From UBA1926 sp036732005 (GTDB lineage: Bacteria > Planctomycetota > Phycisphaerae > Phycisphaerales > UBA1924): a stretch of DNA of 64,000 nt. The notes beneath the pieces are model-generated. The model searched no databases. It saw only the letters and a program-made list of their open reading frames with translations, and was not told where the DNA came from. The stretch lies in contig DAINDF010000008.1 in assembly GCA_036732005.1 (NCBI GenBank), positions 62,001 to 126,000 on the forward strand. Direction: 5' to 3'. Shown here piece by piece: positions 9,374 to 17,681 of the stretch. The position numbers and the translations under genes were made by a program. Numbering within the stretch: position 1 is the first letter of the stretch; every line of letters begins with the position of its first letter.

Positions 9374-12300
9374 ATGGGCCATCTGTCGGCCTGGAACCGA
9401 GGCGTTCGATGCGAGGCGATCGGTCTTGCGGCCATGGCGGCGGCCATTGCGCTGGGGACCGCAGGAGCGAGCGGGGATCCGCTCCCGTCCGAGAACGACC
9501 TGCTCCGCGCGCTGAGCGTCGCCACGCCGGGTGAAGCGATCTCGGTCTCGCTCCCGGGCTGGGCCGGGCGGCTCACACCTCACCGCGTCGAGCGCCGGGC
9601 CGAGGGCTGGTCGGCGATCGGCGGGGTCGAAGGGGGCGGGAGTTTCGCGATCACACGGGCCGGAGGCGTGGTGACCGGGGGCATCTGGACGGGCGGCGGG
9701 GTCATCGCGATCACGCCGACAGTCGGCCCCGATGGACGCCTGCTGAGCACCGTTGAGCCGAGAGGGCCCGGCGACCCGGTCCGCTGCGCGCACGGCGGCG
9801 GGACGAAGAACCATCACGACGCCGCCCGCGGGTCCCGCGGCGCCCCGCCCGGCTTGGACGACCCGTCGTTCGTCGATGTCCTGGTGGTCTACACCCCCTC
9901 GGCCCGAGACGCGGCGGGCGGGGCCGCGGCCCTGCTGAGCCGGGCCCAGAACACGATCGACACGACGAACATGGTCTTCCTGAACAGCGGGATCGAAGAC
10001 CTGAGCTTGTCGCTGGTGGGCTTCGAAGAGGTCGCCTACGACGAGAGCAGCCCCGAATGGCTCGACCACCTCATCCGCCTCACTGAGCCCACCGACGGGT
10101 TCATGGACGGCGTGCACGCCCTCCGCGACGCGGCGAACGCGGATTGCGTGATGCTGCTCGTCGATGACACGCGGTTCACGGGCGGCGCCGCCTGGTGGGC
10201 GATCTGGGACGACGCCCTCGCCTTCAGCACGCTCAACTGGCGCTCGGCCGGCGGGGGCGACCTGACCGGCCCGCACGAGTTCGGGCACAATTTCGGCTGC
10301 GCCCACGACCACGAGAACGACGCCTCCGCCCCCTTCTCGTTCGCCCGCGGGCACTACTACACCGCGGGCGCCGACACCTATCACACCGTGATGGCCTACC
10401 CGGGGAATGTCCACCTGCCCTTCTTCTCAGATCCCGGCGCGATCGGTCCGGGCGGAGCGCCCCTCGGCGTGCGCGTCGGCGAGCCGCGGGCCGCGTACAA
10501 CGCGCTCGTCGTGGCGCACACCCGCTGGACCCTCGCGGGCTATCGCCCGAGCGGGCGCGTCCTCGACTGCAACAACAACGGGGTTCCCGACGCGATCGAC
10601 ATCGCCGGCGGGGCAAGCCTCGACGCCAACGGCGACGGTCGGCCCGACGAGAGCGAGTCTCGGTTCCATGTCGACGCCGGGCCCGCGCCGCAGGGCGACG
10701 GGAAGACCTGGGGCGGCGCCCACGCCGACCTCGCCGAGTCGCTGGCGCTGGCGAACCTCGCCCGCTCGGACATCACCGAGGTCTGGGTCGCCGACGGGAC
10801 CTACCTGCCCGATTCCGGGACGGGCGACCCCTGGCGGGGGTTCGCTCTCGCGCCCGGGCTGCGCCTCGTCGGCGGGTTCGATGGTCGATCGCACCCGTCG
10901 GGCGGCGAGACCTCGATCGCCGAGCAGGACGCGGCGCTGCACCCCACGATCCTCTCGGGCGACATCGGCGCCCCGGGCGACGATGCGGACAACACCTACA
11001 CCGTGGCCCGCGCCGAGTCGTTCACCCTGCCCGCCGTGCTCGACGGGTTTACCATTCGCGACGGGCGTTCGTTCGCGGACGCGTCCGGGGTGTACCTGTT
11101 CGATTCGCGTGTGATCGCGCGTGACTGTGTGTTCACCGGCAACACCGCCCCGGGCAGCGGGGCGGCGGCGGCGCTCTTCGCCGGGTCCTCCGCCTTGTTT
11201 GAGAATTGCCGCTTCGAGGCGAACACCGCGGGCTGGAGCGGGGGCGCGCTCGCGCTCTTCGACGCCTCGCATGCGGAGGTCGTCGGGTGTGTGTTCGAGG
11301 GCAATCATGCGGTCTACGCCGGCGCGATCGCCGCGACCGAGGGATCGTCGCTCACCGTCGCCGACGCCTCGTTCACAGGCAACACCGCCTCCGAGGGCGC
11401 CGGGGCGATCGACATCGATCTCGGGGGCTTCCTGGAACTGCGCGACGCGACCTTCGCCTCGAATCGGGCGGTCGCGGGCTGGTCGGGCGCGATCCGAATC
11501 GGCGGGCAGAGCGAGTTCCGAGCGGCACGCACGGTCTTCCGGGCGAATACCGCGGGGTGGATCGGCGGCGCGGTTTCCGTCGCCGATTCGACCGCCCGCC
11601 TCGACGCCTGCCGCTTCGAGGACAACCACGCGGATGACTTCGGGGGCGCGCTCGACCTGTGGAACTCACAGATCGTGCTCGTGTCCTGCCTCGCCGACAT
11701 GAACACCACGGGCCTCGACGGCGGGGCCGTCTCGGTCGGCGGCGGGAGCACGGCCGAACTCATCGCCTCCACCCTCGTGGGCAACACCGCGGGCGGGCTC
11801 GGCGGCGGGCTCGCGACGAGCGGCTCGGCGGTGACGGTGCGGAATTCGATCCTCTGGGCGAATCAGAGCAACGCCGCCTCGCCGGCCGATGACCAGTTGT
11901 TCGCCTTCAGCGGCCAGCTCGACACGGGATTCAGCAACATCGAGACCGGGGGCGGCGCGTTCCCCGGGGCCGGGAACATCGCCGCCGACCCAGGCTTCGC
12001 GCCGCTCTCTGATTATCAACTCGCCCCGGGCTCGCCCTGCATCGACGCGGGGTCGAACGCGGCCCTCCCGCACGATCTGCTCGATCTCGACGCCGACGGG
12101 GACACAGGCGAGCCCACGCCGCTCGATCTCGGGGGGCTCGCCCGCCGAACCGACGATCCGAGCGCCCCGGACACGGGCGCCGGCCCCGCCCCGGTCACCG
12201 ACATGGGCGCGCACGAGTTCGCCCCGGCCCCCTGCCCGGCGGATCTCGCGCCCCCGTTCGGCGTGCTCGATCTTTCCGACATCGTCGCCTTCGTCGGGGC

Positions 12301-12406
12301 CTTCCTCGCGCAGGACCCCGCCGCCGACCTCGCGCCGCCCGCGGGCGTGTTCGACCTCGCCGACATCACCGCGTTTGTCTCGGGATTCAACACCGGCTGC
12401 CCCTGA
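9374..12406 (+). CDS. Secreted zinc metalloprotease with beta-helix and GC-type dockerin
   Basis: A 1010-residue multidomain exported protein. The signal region lies within residues 1-34. The protease domain resembles that of the upstream gene: DVLVVYTPSARDAAGG near 170, then HEFGHNFGCAHD beginning at His301, with VMAYPGNVHLPFF as the Met-turn region. After LDCNNNGVPDAID comes a long right-handed beta-helix (about 430-870) made of repeated xFxGNTAxxxGGA units, as in polymorphic outer-membrane repeat proteins. The end, from CPADLAPPFGVLDLSDI to FNTGCP, is the double dockerin tail. A TAGCCT -10 box at 9344-9349 and GGAGG eight bases before ATG fix the start. The helix may bind carbohydrate or a protein partner. 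Confidence 0.9.
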   Translation: MGHLSAWNRGVRCEAIGLAAMAAAIALGTAGASGDPLPSENDLLRALSVATPGEAISVSLPGWAGRLTPHRVERRAEGWSAIGGVEGGGSFAITRAGGVVTGGIWTGGGVIAITPTVGPDGRLLSTVEPRGPGDPVRCAHGGGTKNHHDAARGSRGAPPGLDDPSFVDVLVVYTPSARDAAGGAAALLSRAQNTIDTTNMVFLNSGIEDLSLSLVGFEEVAYDESSPEWLDHLIRLTEPTDGFMDGVHALRDAANADCVMLLVDDTRFTGGAAWWAIWDDALAFSTLNWRSAGGGDLTGPHEFGHNFGCAHDHENDASAPFSFARGHYYTAGADTYHTVMAYPGNVHLPFFSDPGAIGPGGAPLGVRVGEPRAAYNALVVAHTRWTLAGYRPSGRVLDCNNNGVPDAIDIAGGASLDANGDGRPDESESRFHVDAGPAPQGDGKTWGGAHADLAESLALANLARSDITEVWVADGTYLPDSGTGDPWRGFALAPGLRLVGGFDGRSHPSGGETSIAEQDAALHPTILSGDIGAPGDDADNTYTVARAESFTLPAVLDGFTIRDGRSFADASGVYLFDSRVIARDCVFTGNTAPGSGAAAALFAGSSALFENCRFEANTAGWSGGALALFDASHAEVVGCVFEGNHAVYAGAIAATEGSSLTVADASFTGNTASEGAGAIDIDLGGFLELRDATFASNRAVAGWSGAIRIGGQSEFRAARTVFRANTAGWIGGAVSVADSTARLDACRFEDNHADDFGGALDLWNSQIVLVSCLADMNTTGLDGGAVSVGGGSTAELIASTLVGNTAGGLGGGLATSGSAVTVRNSILWANQSNAASPADDQLFAFSGQLDTGFSNIETGGGAFPGAGNIAADPGFAPLSDYQLAPGSPCIDAGSNAALPHDLLDLDADGDTGEPTPLDLGGLARRTDDPSAPDTGAGPAPVTDMGAHEFAPAPCPADLAPPFGVLDLSDIVAFVGAFLAQDPAADLAPPAGVFDLADITAFVSGFNTGCP

Positions 12407-12433
12407 GCAACCCGGCGGCGGACGCCCGCCTAC

Positions 12434-13630
12434 TCACGCCCCAAGCAGGATTTCCACCGTCCGCTGATCAAGCGCCTCGTACGGCAGGCGACGCGACGCG
12501 AGCGCGGCGCGATCGAACTCACGCGCCAAGAGACGGTCCGCCGCCGCCCGGCTGTACCGGGGCCGCGCCGCGCGGTCGCCCGCGCGGATCACGCCCAGCA
12601 GCCGCCTGATCTCGCCGTCGGCGGCCCAACGCCGGGCCTTCTCTCGCAACATCAGATAGGTCCGCATCGACCCCCGCGCGAAGGCGATGACATCCGCCCG
12701 GTCCGCCGTGCGGTAGGCGTGGCTGTCGAAATGCCTGGGCCCCTTGTACCCGTGCTCTTCGAGGAGCTTGACGAGGAAGAACGCGTGCTTGAGATTCGCC
12801 GAACCGAACCGGAAGTCCTGGTCGTATCGCCCGAACTCCTGATCGTTCAGGTCGATGTGGAACAACTTGCCCGCCGAGAGCGCCGCCGCGACGGCGTGGG
12901 TGAAGTTCAGCCCCGCCATGTGCTCGTGGGCCACCTCGGGGTTGACACCCACCATGCCCGGGTGCTCGAGCGTCTGGATGAACGCGAGGTAATGACCGGT
13001 GGTGGGGAAGTAGATGTGCCCCCGCGGCTCGTTCGGCTTGGCCTCCAGCGCGAACCGGTAGCGGTAGCCCCGGTCGATCGAGTACGCGCACAAATAGTTG
13101 ATCGCGTCGCGGAAGCGCCGCTCGGCCTCGACCGGGTCCTTCGCGGCGTCGGTCTCGCAGCCCTCCCTTCCGCCCCAGAAGACATAGATCCGCGCGCCGA
13201 ACTCGGCGCCGAGGTCCATCGCACGCATCGTCTTCTGCAGCGCGTACGCGCGCACCCCCGCGTCGTGGCTGGTGAACGCGCCGTCCTTGAACGCCGGATC
13301 CGAGAACAGGTTCGTCGTCGCCATCGGCACGCGCAGCCCATGCCGGCGGAGGGCCGAGCGGAACTCCCGCTTGATCGCCGCCGCCTCGGCCTGCCCCGCG
13401 TCGATCGGCACGAGGTCGTTGTCGTGGAAGTTCACCCCGTGGACCCCGCCGACCTCGCCCAGCAGGTCGACGACCTCCGCGGGCGACCACCGGGGCCGGG
13501 TCGGCTCGCCGAACGGGTCGCGCCCCGTGTTGCCCACCGTCCACAGCCCAAAGGTGAACCGATCACCCGGCGTCGGCACGAGCCGCGACTCGGCCCCCGC
13601 ACCGCCCCGCCCAACTCGACTCTTCGCCAC
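12434..13630 (-). CDS. xylA: Xylose isomerase
   Basis: A 398-residue enzyme that interconverts D-xylose and D-xylulose. It matches the shorter class I type found in actinobacteria: RFTFGLWTVGN at the N-terminus, active-site His in VNFHDND, WGGREG, the metal and substrate lysine in LEAKPNEPRGH, EVAHEHMAGLNFTH and HIDLNDQ. The C-terminal dimerisation tail is present. The start is GTG at 13630, chosen because AGGAGG stands six bases upstream; a GTG two codons earlier touches that site. It lies 15 bp after xylB on the same strand, so the two form a xylBA operon for xylose catabolism. Confidence 0.95.
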   Translation of the reverse strand: MAKSRVGRGGAGAESRLVPTPGDRFTFGLWTVGNTGRDPFGEPTRPRWSPAEVVDLLGEVGGVHGVNFHDNDLVPIDAGQAEAAAIKREFRSALRRHGLRVPMATTNLFSDPAFKDGAFTSHDAGVRAYALQKTMRAMDLGAEFGARIYVFWGGREGCETDAAKDPVEAERRFRDAINYLCAYSIDRGYRYRFALEAKPNEPRGHIYFPTTGHYLAFIQTLEHPGMVGVNPEVAHEHMAGLNFTHAVAAALSAGKLFHIDLNDQEFGRYDQDFRFGSANLKHAFFLVKLLEEHGYKGPRHFDSHAYRTADRADVIAFARGSMRTYLMLREKARRWAADGEIRRLLGVIRAGDRAARPRYSRAAADRLLAREFDRAALASRRLPYEALDQRTVEILLGA

Positions 13631-13645
13631 GGTCACCCTCCTTGC

Positions 13646-15196
13646 TCAGCCCGCCCGCTCCGCCGCCGCGCACGCGTGCAGCACCGGCGTCATCGCCGCG
13701 AACGCCGCACGATACCGCGCCGTCAATTCCCGATAGACACCCCGCGCCGGCCCGGGCTCGATGCGCCCGACTTCCCGGGTCGCGGCGCGGGCCGCCTCGG
13801 CGAGCGTTGCGTGCCCGCCCACGCCGACGCTCGCCATAAGCGCCGCCCCGAGCGCCGGGCCCTCGTCGCCCTCCATCGCCACCACCGCAAGGCCGTACGC
13901 GTCCGCCTGCATCGCCCGCCACAGGGCCGAGCGGTTGCCGCCGCCGGAGAGCCGGACGACCGAGGGCTCAACCGGCAACCCGCGCACGATGTCGAGGATG
14001 ATCGCCATCGTGCAGGCCACGCCCTCGAGCACCGCCCGCACAAGATGCCCGCGGGTGTGCCGGCTGGTCAGCCCCACCCACGAGCCCCGGGCCCCGGGGT
14101 CCGGGTAGGGGCAGCGCTCGCCGGACAGGTGCGGCAGGAACAGCAGCCCGTCGCACCCGGGGGGCGCGGCCTCGGCCTCGGCGAGCAACGCCTCGAACGC
14201 CACCCCGGGCGCAAGCACCGACCGCGCCCAGTGCAGGCTCCCCGCGGCCGAGAGCATCACCCCGGTATTCGCCCAGCCCCCGCGCCGGGACGACGACCCA
14301 TCCGCCGCGCACACGCAATGCACACGCCCGGGCGGGTCGTTCCGCACATCACGCCTCGGCTCGCCCGCGTGCACATACACCACCCCGCTCGTGCCCAGCA
14401 CCGAGAGCGCCACGCCCGGCTCCACCACACCCGCCCCCACCGCCGCGCACTGGTTGTCCCCCGATCCCGCGACGACCGGGAGCCCCACCGGCAGCCCCGT
14501 GCGCTCCGCGGCCCAGCGCGTCACGCGCCCCGCGACCTCGCACGATTCCAGCACCGTCGGGAAGAGCGACGGATCGAGCCCGAGCGCCCCGAGCAGATCG
14601 GACGCCCACCCACGCGTCTCGATGTCGAGCAGCAGCGTGCCGGAGGCGTCCCCCGCGTCCGTCGCCACCTCGCCCGTCAGCACCAGGCGGACGAAGTCCT
14701 TCGGCAGCACGACCCTCGCCGTGCGCTCGAACGCGCGTGGCTCGTGCTCCCGCAGCCAGAGGATCTTGGGCGCGGTGAACCCCGGGATCGCCGCGTTCCC
14801 GCAGCGGTCGATCAGCCGCCGACGCCCCACCGCCGACTCGATCGCGGCGCACTGCGCCGCGCTCCGCTGGTCGTTCCACATGATCGCGGGCCGGACCGCG
14901 GCGATCTCCGCCGAGCCCGCGGCCCGGAGCGCCGCGTCATCCAGAAAGACCGATCCGTGCATCTGCCCCGAGAGCCCCAGGCCCCGCAACGAACCGCGTT
15001 CGACGCCGGGCGAGCCCGCGAGCCGCCGCAGCACATCACACGCCGCGCCCGCCCAGACGGCGGGGTCGTGCTCGGCCCAGGCGGGCCCGGGGCGGTCGTG
15101 CTCGTACGCGCTCGACGCGTGCGCGATGATCCGCCCCTCGGCGTCGATGACCACGCCCTTGGTCGCCGAGGTCCCGATGTCGAGCCCGATGAACAT
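13646..15196 (-). CDS. xylB: Xylulokinase
   Basis: A 516-residue FGGY-family sugar kinase that phosphorylates D-xylulose to xylulose 5-phosphate. It opens with the ATP-site motif MFIGLDIGTSATKG. GLSGQMHGSV, the substrate-site WNDQRS and the catalytic aspartate region GSGDNQCAAVGAG are all present. The C-terminal FGGY signature is represented by RLSGGGNRSALWRAM. GAGG lies about eleven bases before ATG. It is the first gene of the xylBA operon; no xylose transporter or XylR regulator is adjacent. The 281 bp upstream, to the SRP RNA, hold no other gene I can support. Confidence 0.94.
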   Translation of the reverse strand: MFIGLDIGTSATKGVVIDAEGRIIAHASSAYEHDRPGPAWAEHDPAVWAGAACDVLRRLAGSPGVERGSLRGLGLSGQMHGSVFLDDAALRAAGSAEIAAVRPAIMWNDQRSAAQCAAIESAVGRRRLIDRCGNAAIPGFTAPKILWLREHEPRAFERTARVVLPKDFVRLVLTGEVATDAGDASGTLLLDIETRGWASDLLGALGLDPSLFPTVLESCEVAGRVTRWAAERTGLPVGLPVVAGSGDNQCAAVGAGVVEPGVALSVLGTSGVVYVHAGEPRRDVRNDPPGRVHCVCAADGSSSRRGGWANTGVMLSAAGSLHWARSVLAPGVAFEALLAEAEAAPPGCDGLLFLPHLSGERCPYPDPGARGSWVGLTSRHTRGHLVRAVLEGVACTMAIILDIVRGLPVEPSVVRLSGGGNRSALWRAMQADAYGLAVVAMEGDEGPALGAALMASVGVGGHATLAEAARAATREVGRIEPGPARGVYRELTARYRAAFAAMTPVLHACAAAERAG

Positions 15197-15420
15197 GCCA
15201 CGGCCCTCGGGGACGCCGCCTGACCGACGGCCCCAACCCGCGGCATCCTCGCCGGTCCGCGACCCCGACGCAACCCGCCGCGCGCCTGCAGCCGCGTCGC
15301 CCCCGGCTTCGACGCGCCGATTTCATGCAACCCCGAGACGGCCACGGGCGGATCGCCATGCAGCACCCGGCGCGCGAAGGGCGTCGGATGGAGCGAGCAA
15401 CACAGATCGAAAGGGCAGGA

Positions 15421-15449
15421 CCGGCGGAAAAAGGGCCCGCCCTCGCCGG
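15421..15449 (-). terminator. Possible terminator after SRP RNA
   Basis: On the minus strand, about 30 bases past the SRP RNA end, CCGGCG and CGCCGG arms enclose an inner AGGG/CCCT stem followed by five T. It could end the SRP transcript. The T-run lies inside the outer stem, so this is not a textbook terminator. Confidence 0.35.
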
Positions 15450-15477
15450 AATTGCGGCGCGTCGTCACGACGAATCG

Positions 15478-15600
15478 ACCCGCCCCGGTGACGGCCAGGT
15501 GACCGGACACCGGATGACGCACGCTTATGGCTGCTGCGGTCAAGCCCTGACCAAGTTCACGGGCCACCCGTGACCGGGCCCGGCCGTCACCGGAGCGGGT
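15478..15600 (-). ncRNA. ffs: Signal recognition particle RNA, small bacterial (4.5S) type
   Basis: A 123-nt RNA that with Ffh forms the signal recognition particle for membrane targeting. The 5' end ACCCGC-T-CCGGTGACGGCC pairs with GGCCGTCACCGG-G-GCGGGT at the 3' end, 18 pairs around one T/G mismatch. The middle has the conserved helix-8 parts: CCGTGAACTTGGTCAGG on the 5' side and AGCAGCCATAAGC on the 3' side. The apical part reads GC-TTGACC-GC, where most bacteria have GC-CGGAAG-GC, so the GGAA tetraloop is missing. A TAGCAT -10 box at 15608-15613 places the transcription start at 15600. The gene is not near dnaX or ffh here. Confidence 0.88.
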
Positions 15601-15607
15601 CGGCAGG

Positions 15608-15613
15608 ATGCTA
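15608..15613 (-). promoter_or_regulatory. -10 box of the SRP RNA gene
   Basis: TAGCAT, seven bases before the first base of the predicted RNA. It lies 20 bp from the oppositely directed -10 box of the PIN-TRAM gene. Confidence 0.6.
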
Positions 15614-15632
15614 GACCACCCCGCCCCTCCCG

Positions 15633-15638
15633 TACACT
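15633..15638 (+). promoter_or_regulatory. -10 box of the PIN-TRAM gene (leaderless start)
   Basis: TACACT, six bases before ATG 15645, with no Shine-Dalgarno site between. The predicted transcription start is the A of ATG. Confidence 0.55.
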
Positions 15639-15644
15639 GACCCC

Positions 15645-16949
15645 ATGGCCCACCCCGATCCCGAACCCGCCCCGCCCAGGCCCGAGGGCGACCCCGGCCC
15701 CGGTCGGGTCATCAACCCGGTCGAGGCCGCCAAGCGGCAGCGCGAGCTCATCCTCCGCTTCCTCCGCGGGGCCTTCATCGTGCTCATCCTGACCGTCACG
15801 CTGCTCAACATCCTCAAGTTCGGCGAGTCGGTCACCCCGGGGCTCGCCTTCGAACTCGCCGCCCAGTGGTGGATCCCCCTCCTGGGCGCCTGCTCGCTCG
15901 CCGCCCTCTTCCTCGCCGTCGACCTTCTGACGCCCGACAAGAAACTCCAGACCTTCGGCGGCATCATCCTCGGGCTCATCGCCGGGCTCATCGTCACCGT
16001 CGCCTTCGGCTATGTCATCGACCTCATCGCGACCTCCTGGGAGTTCGCCCAGAACGCCGCGATCGTCAACTCGATCAAGGTCCTCCTCGGCATCAGCCTG
16101 TGCTACCTGGGCATCTCGACCGTGCTCCAGACGCAGGACGACTTCCGCCTCGTTATCCCCTATGTCGAGTTCGCCAAGCAGCTCCGCGGGCAGCGCCCCC
16201 TGCTCCTCGATTCGAGCGCCCTCATCGACGCCCGCGTCGCCGACATCGGCGAGACCGGCCTGATCCAGGCCCCCATCGTCATCCCCTTCTTCGTCGTCAA
16301 CGAGCTCCAGATGCTCGCCGACTCCTCCGACAAGCTCCGCCGCGCCAAGGGGCGACGCGGCCTCGATGTCATCGCCCGCCTCCAGCGCAACGCCAAGCTC
16401 GATGTCACCATCGACGAATCCCCCGTCCCCGGCAAGGCCGTCGACCAGATGCTCGTCGAACTCGCCCGCGAGACCCCGGGCATGATCGTCACCAGCGACC
16501 TCGCCCTTGCGCGCATCGCCGGCTTCCGGGGCGTCCCCGTCCTCAACATCAACGACCTCGCCAACGCCCTCAAGCCCGCGCTCGTCCCAGGAGATTCGCT
16601 CACCATCCGTCTCATCAAGCCGGGCGAGCAGCCCGGCCAGGCCGTCGGGTACCTCGAGGACGGCACCATGGTCGTCGCCGAAGACGGCGGCGACGCCATC
16701 GGGCAGGAGGTCACCCTCGCCGTCCGTTCCACCCTCCAGACCTCCGCCGGCCGCATGATCTTCGGCAGGGTCGGCGCCCCCGGCCCCCAGGAATCCCCGA
16801 GCCTCGCCCCCGAGCCGGAAACGCCGGGACCGCCGGGACCCGAGCCCGAACCATCCGGCCCGGCCTCGGAGAACCCCCGCCCGCGCCCGGGCCCGTTCCC
16901 CCCGAACCCGCCCAAGCGGCCGACCCGGCCCCGCTCCCCGAGACGCTGA
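15645..16949 (+). CDS. PIN/TRAM domain membrane protein (YacL-like)
   Basis: A 434-residue membrane protein with four transmembrane helices (about 37-57, 74-94, 104-126, 140-158), as in YacL of Firmicutes. A PIN ribonuclease-like domain follows (LLLDSSALIDAR near 187-198, VNELQMLADSSD, and TSDLALARIAGFRGVPVLN with acidic residues at the usual positions). Residues 325-372 form a TRAM domain. The last 60 residues are a Pro/Arg-rich tail. The RNA target is unknown. ATG 15645 is preceded at six bases by TACACT and by no ribosome-binding site, so the mRNA is probably leaderless. It is divergent from the SRP RNA. Confidence 0.88.
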   Translation: MAHPDPEPAPPRPEGDPGPGRVINPVEAAKRQRELILRFLRGAFIVLILTVTLLNILKFGESVTPGLAFELAAQWWIPLLGACSLAALFLAVDLLTPDKKLQTFGGIILGLIAGLIVTVAFGYVIDLIATSWEFAQNAAIVNSIKVLLGISLCYLGISTVLQTQDDFRLVIPYVEFAKQLRGQRPLLLDSSALIDARVADIGETGLIQAPIVIPFFVVNELQMLADSSDKLRRAKGRRGLDVIARLQRNAKLDVTIDESPVPGKAVDQMLVELARETPGMIVTSDLALARIAGFRGVPVLNINDLANALKPALVPGDSLTIRLIKPGEQPGQAVGYLEDGTMVVAEDGGDAIGQEVTLAVRSTLQTSAGRMIFGRVGAPGPQESPSLAPEPETPGPPGPEPEPSGPASENPRPRPGPFPPNPPKRPTRPRSPRR

Positions 16950-16991
16950 GCACACCCCGGCGCCACCGACGCCGCCAACCCCGCACCCTCG

Positions 16992-17570
16992 ATGATCTCA
17001 CTCCGACACCGCTGCATCTTCGTCAAGGTCCCCAAGACCGCCGGCACGAGCGTCGCCGCCGCACTCGATCTCGCGCATGTGGGCAAGCCCCACCGCGACA
17101 TCGTGCAAATTCGCGACGCGATCGCCCCAACCGCCCCCGCGGGGTTCTTCGCTTCCGCGTTCAAGTTCGGCTTCGTCCGCAACCCGTGGGACCGCGTCGT
17201 CTCGCTCTACGCCCGCAAGGAGAAGGGCCGAGAGCAGGGCCCGGAGTCGTGGGACGATTTCGTGCGCTGGATCGAGCACGCCAGCGACACCTGCGTCCAC
17301 CCCACGCCCCACCGCAACCAGCTCGACTGGTTCCTCGACGAGCGGGGCGAGGTCGCCGTCGATTTCATCGGCCGGTTCGAGAGCCTCGACGCCGACTTCA
17401 TCGAGATCTGCCGCCGCCTGGGCCTGCCCCCGACAACGCTGCCGCACGAGAAGCGGAACACCGCGGGACGCAGGCGCTACACCGACTACTACACCCCCGC
17501 CCAGCGGGACCTGATCGGCGAGAAGTTCCGGGTTGACATCGAGCGGTTCGGGTACGAGTTCGGGGCCTGA
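16992..17570 (+). CDS. Sulfotransferase family 2-type protein
   Basis: A 192-residue protein with both PAPS-binding motifs of the sulfotransferase-2 family: the 5'-phosphosulfate loop FVKVPKTAGTSVAAAL (about 10-25) and the 3'-phosphate motif FGFVRNPWDRVVSLYARK (about 59-76). The C-terminal DRFGYEF-like end (IERFGYEFGA) is also typical. It probably sulfates a carbohydrate, but the acceptor cannot be told from sequence. The start has no clear Shine-Dalgarno site. It follows the PIN-TRAM gene by 42 bp and ends before a shared terminator. Confidence 0.85.
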   Translation: MISLRHRCIFVKVPKTAGTSVAAALDLAHVGKPHRDIVQIRDAIAPTAPAGFFASAFKFGFVRNPWDRVVSLYARKEKGREQGPESWDDFVRWIEHASDTCVHPTPHRNQLDWFLDERGEVAVDFIGRFESLDADFIEICRRLGLPPTTLPHEKRNTAGRRRYTDYYTPAQRDLIGEKFRVDIERFGYEFGA

Positions 17571-17595
17571 GCCGCTCCCCCGACCCGGGCGCGCA

Positions 17596-17632
17596 GAAAA
17601 AAGCCCCCGCCTCGGGCCGGGGGCTCGTTCTT
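17596..17632. terminator. Terminator between convergent genes
   Basis: AGCCCCCG (17602-17609) and CGGGGGCT (17618-17625) form a strong stem. Read on the minus strand it is followed by six T, a good intrinsic terminator for the EF-G-like gene. On the plus strand the following CGTTCTT is weaker but could end the sulfotransferase transcript. Confidence 0.75.
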
Positions 17633-17681
17633 CCATCTCCGCTCACCGCTCACCGGTCCCCAGTTCCCGGCTCCCGCCCCG

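Noticed and set aside
12719..15223. 834-codon open frame on the plus strand over xylAB
   Set aside because: Shadow of xylA and xylB; the sequence is His/Arg/Pro-rich without domains.
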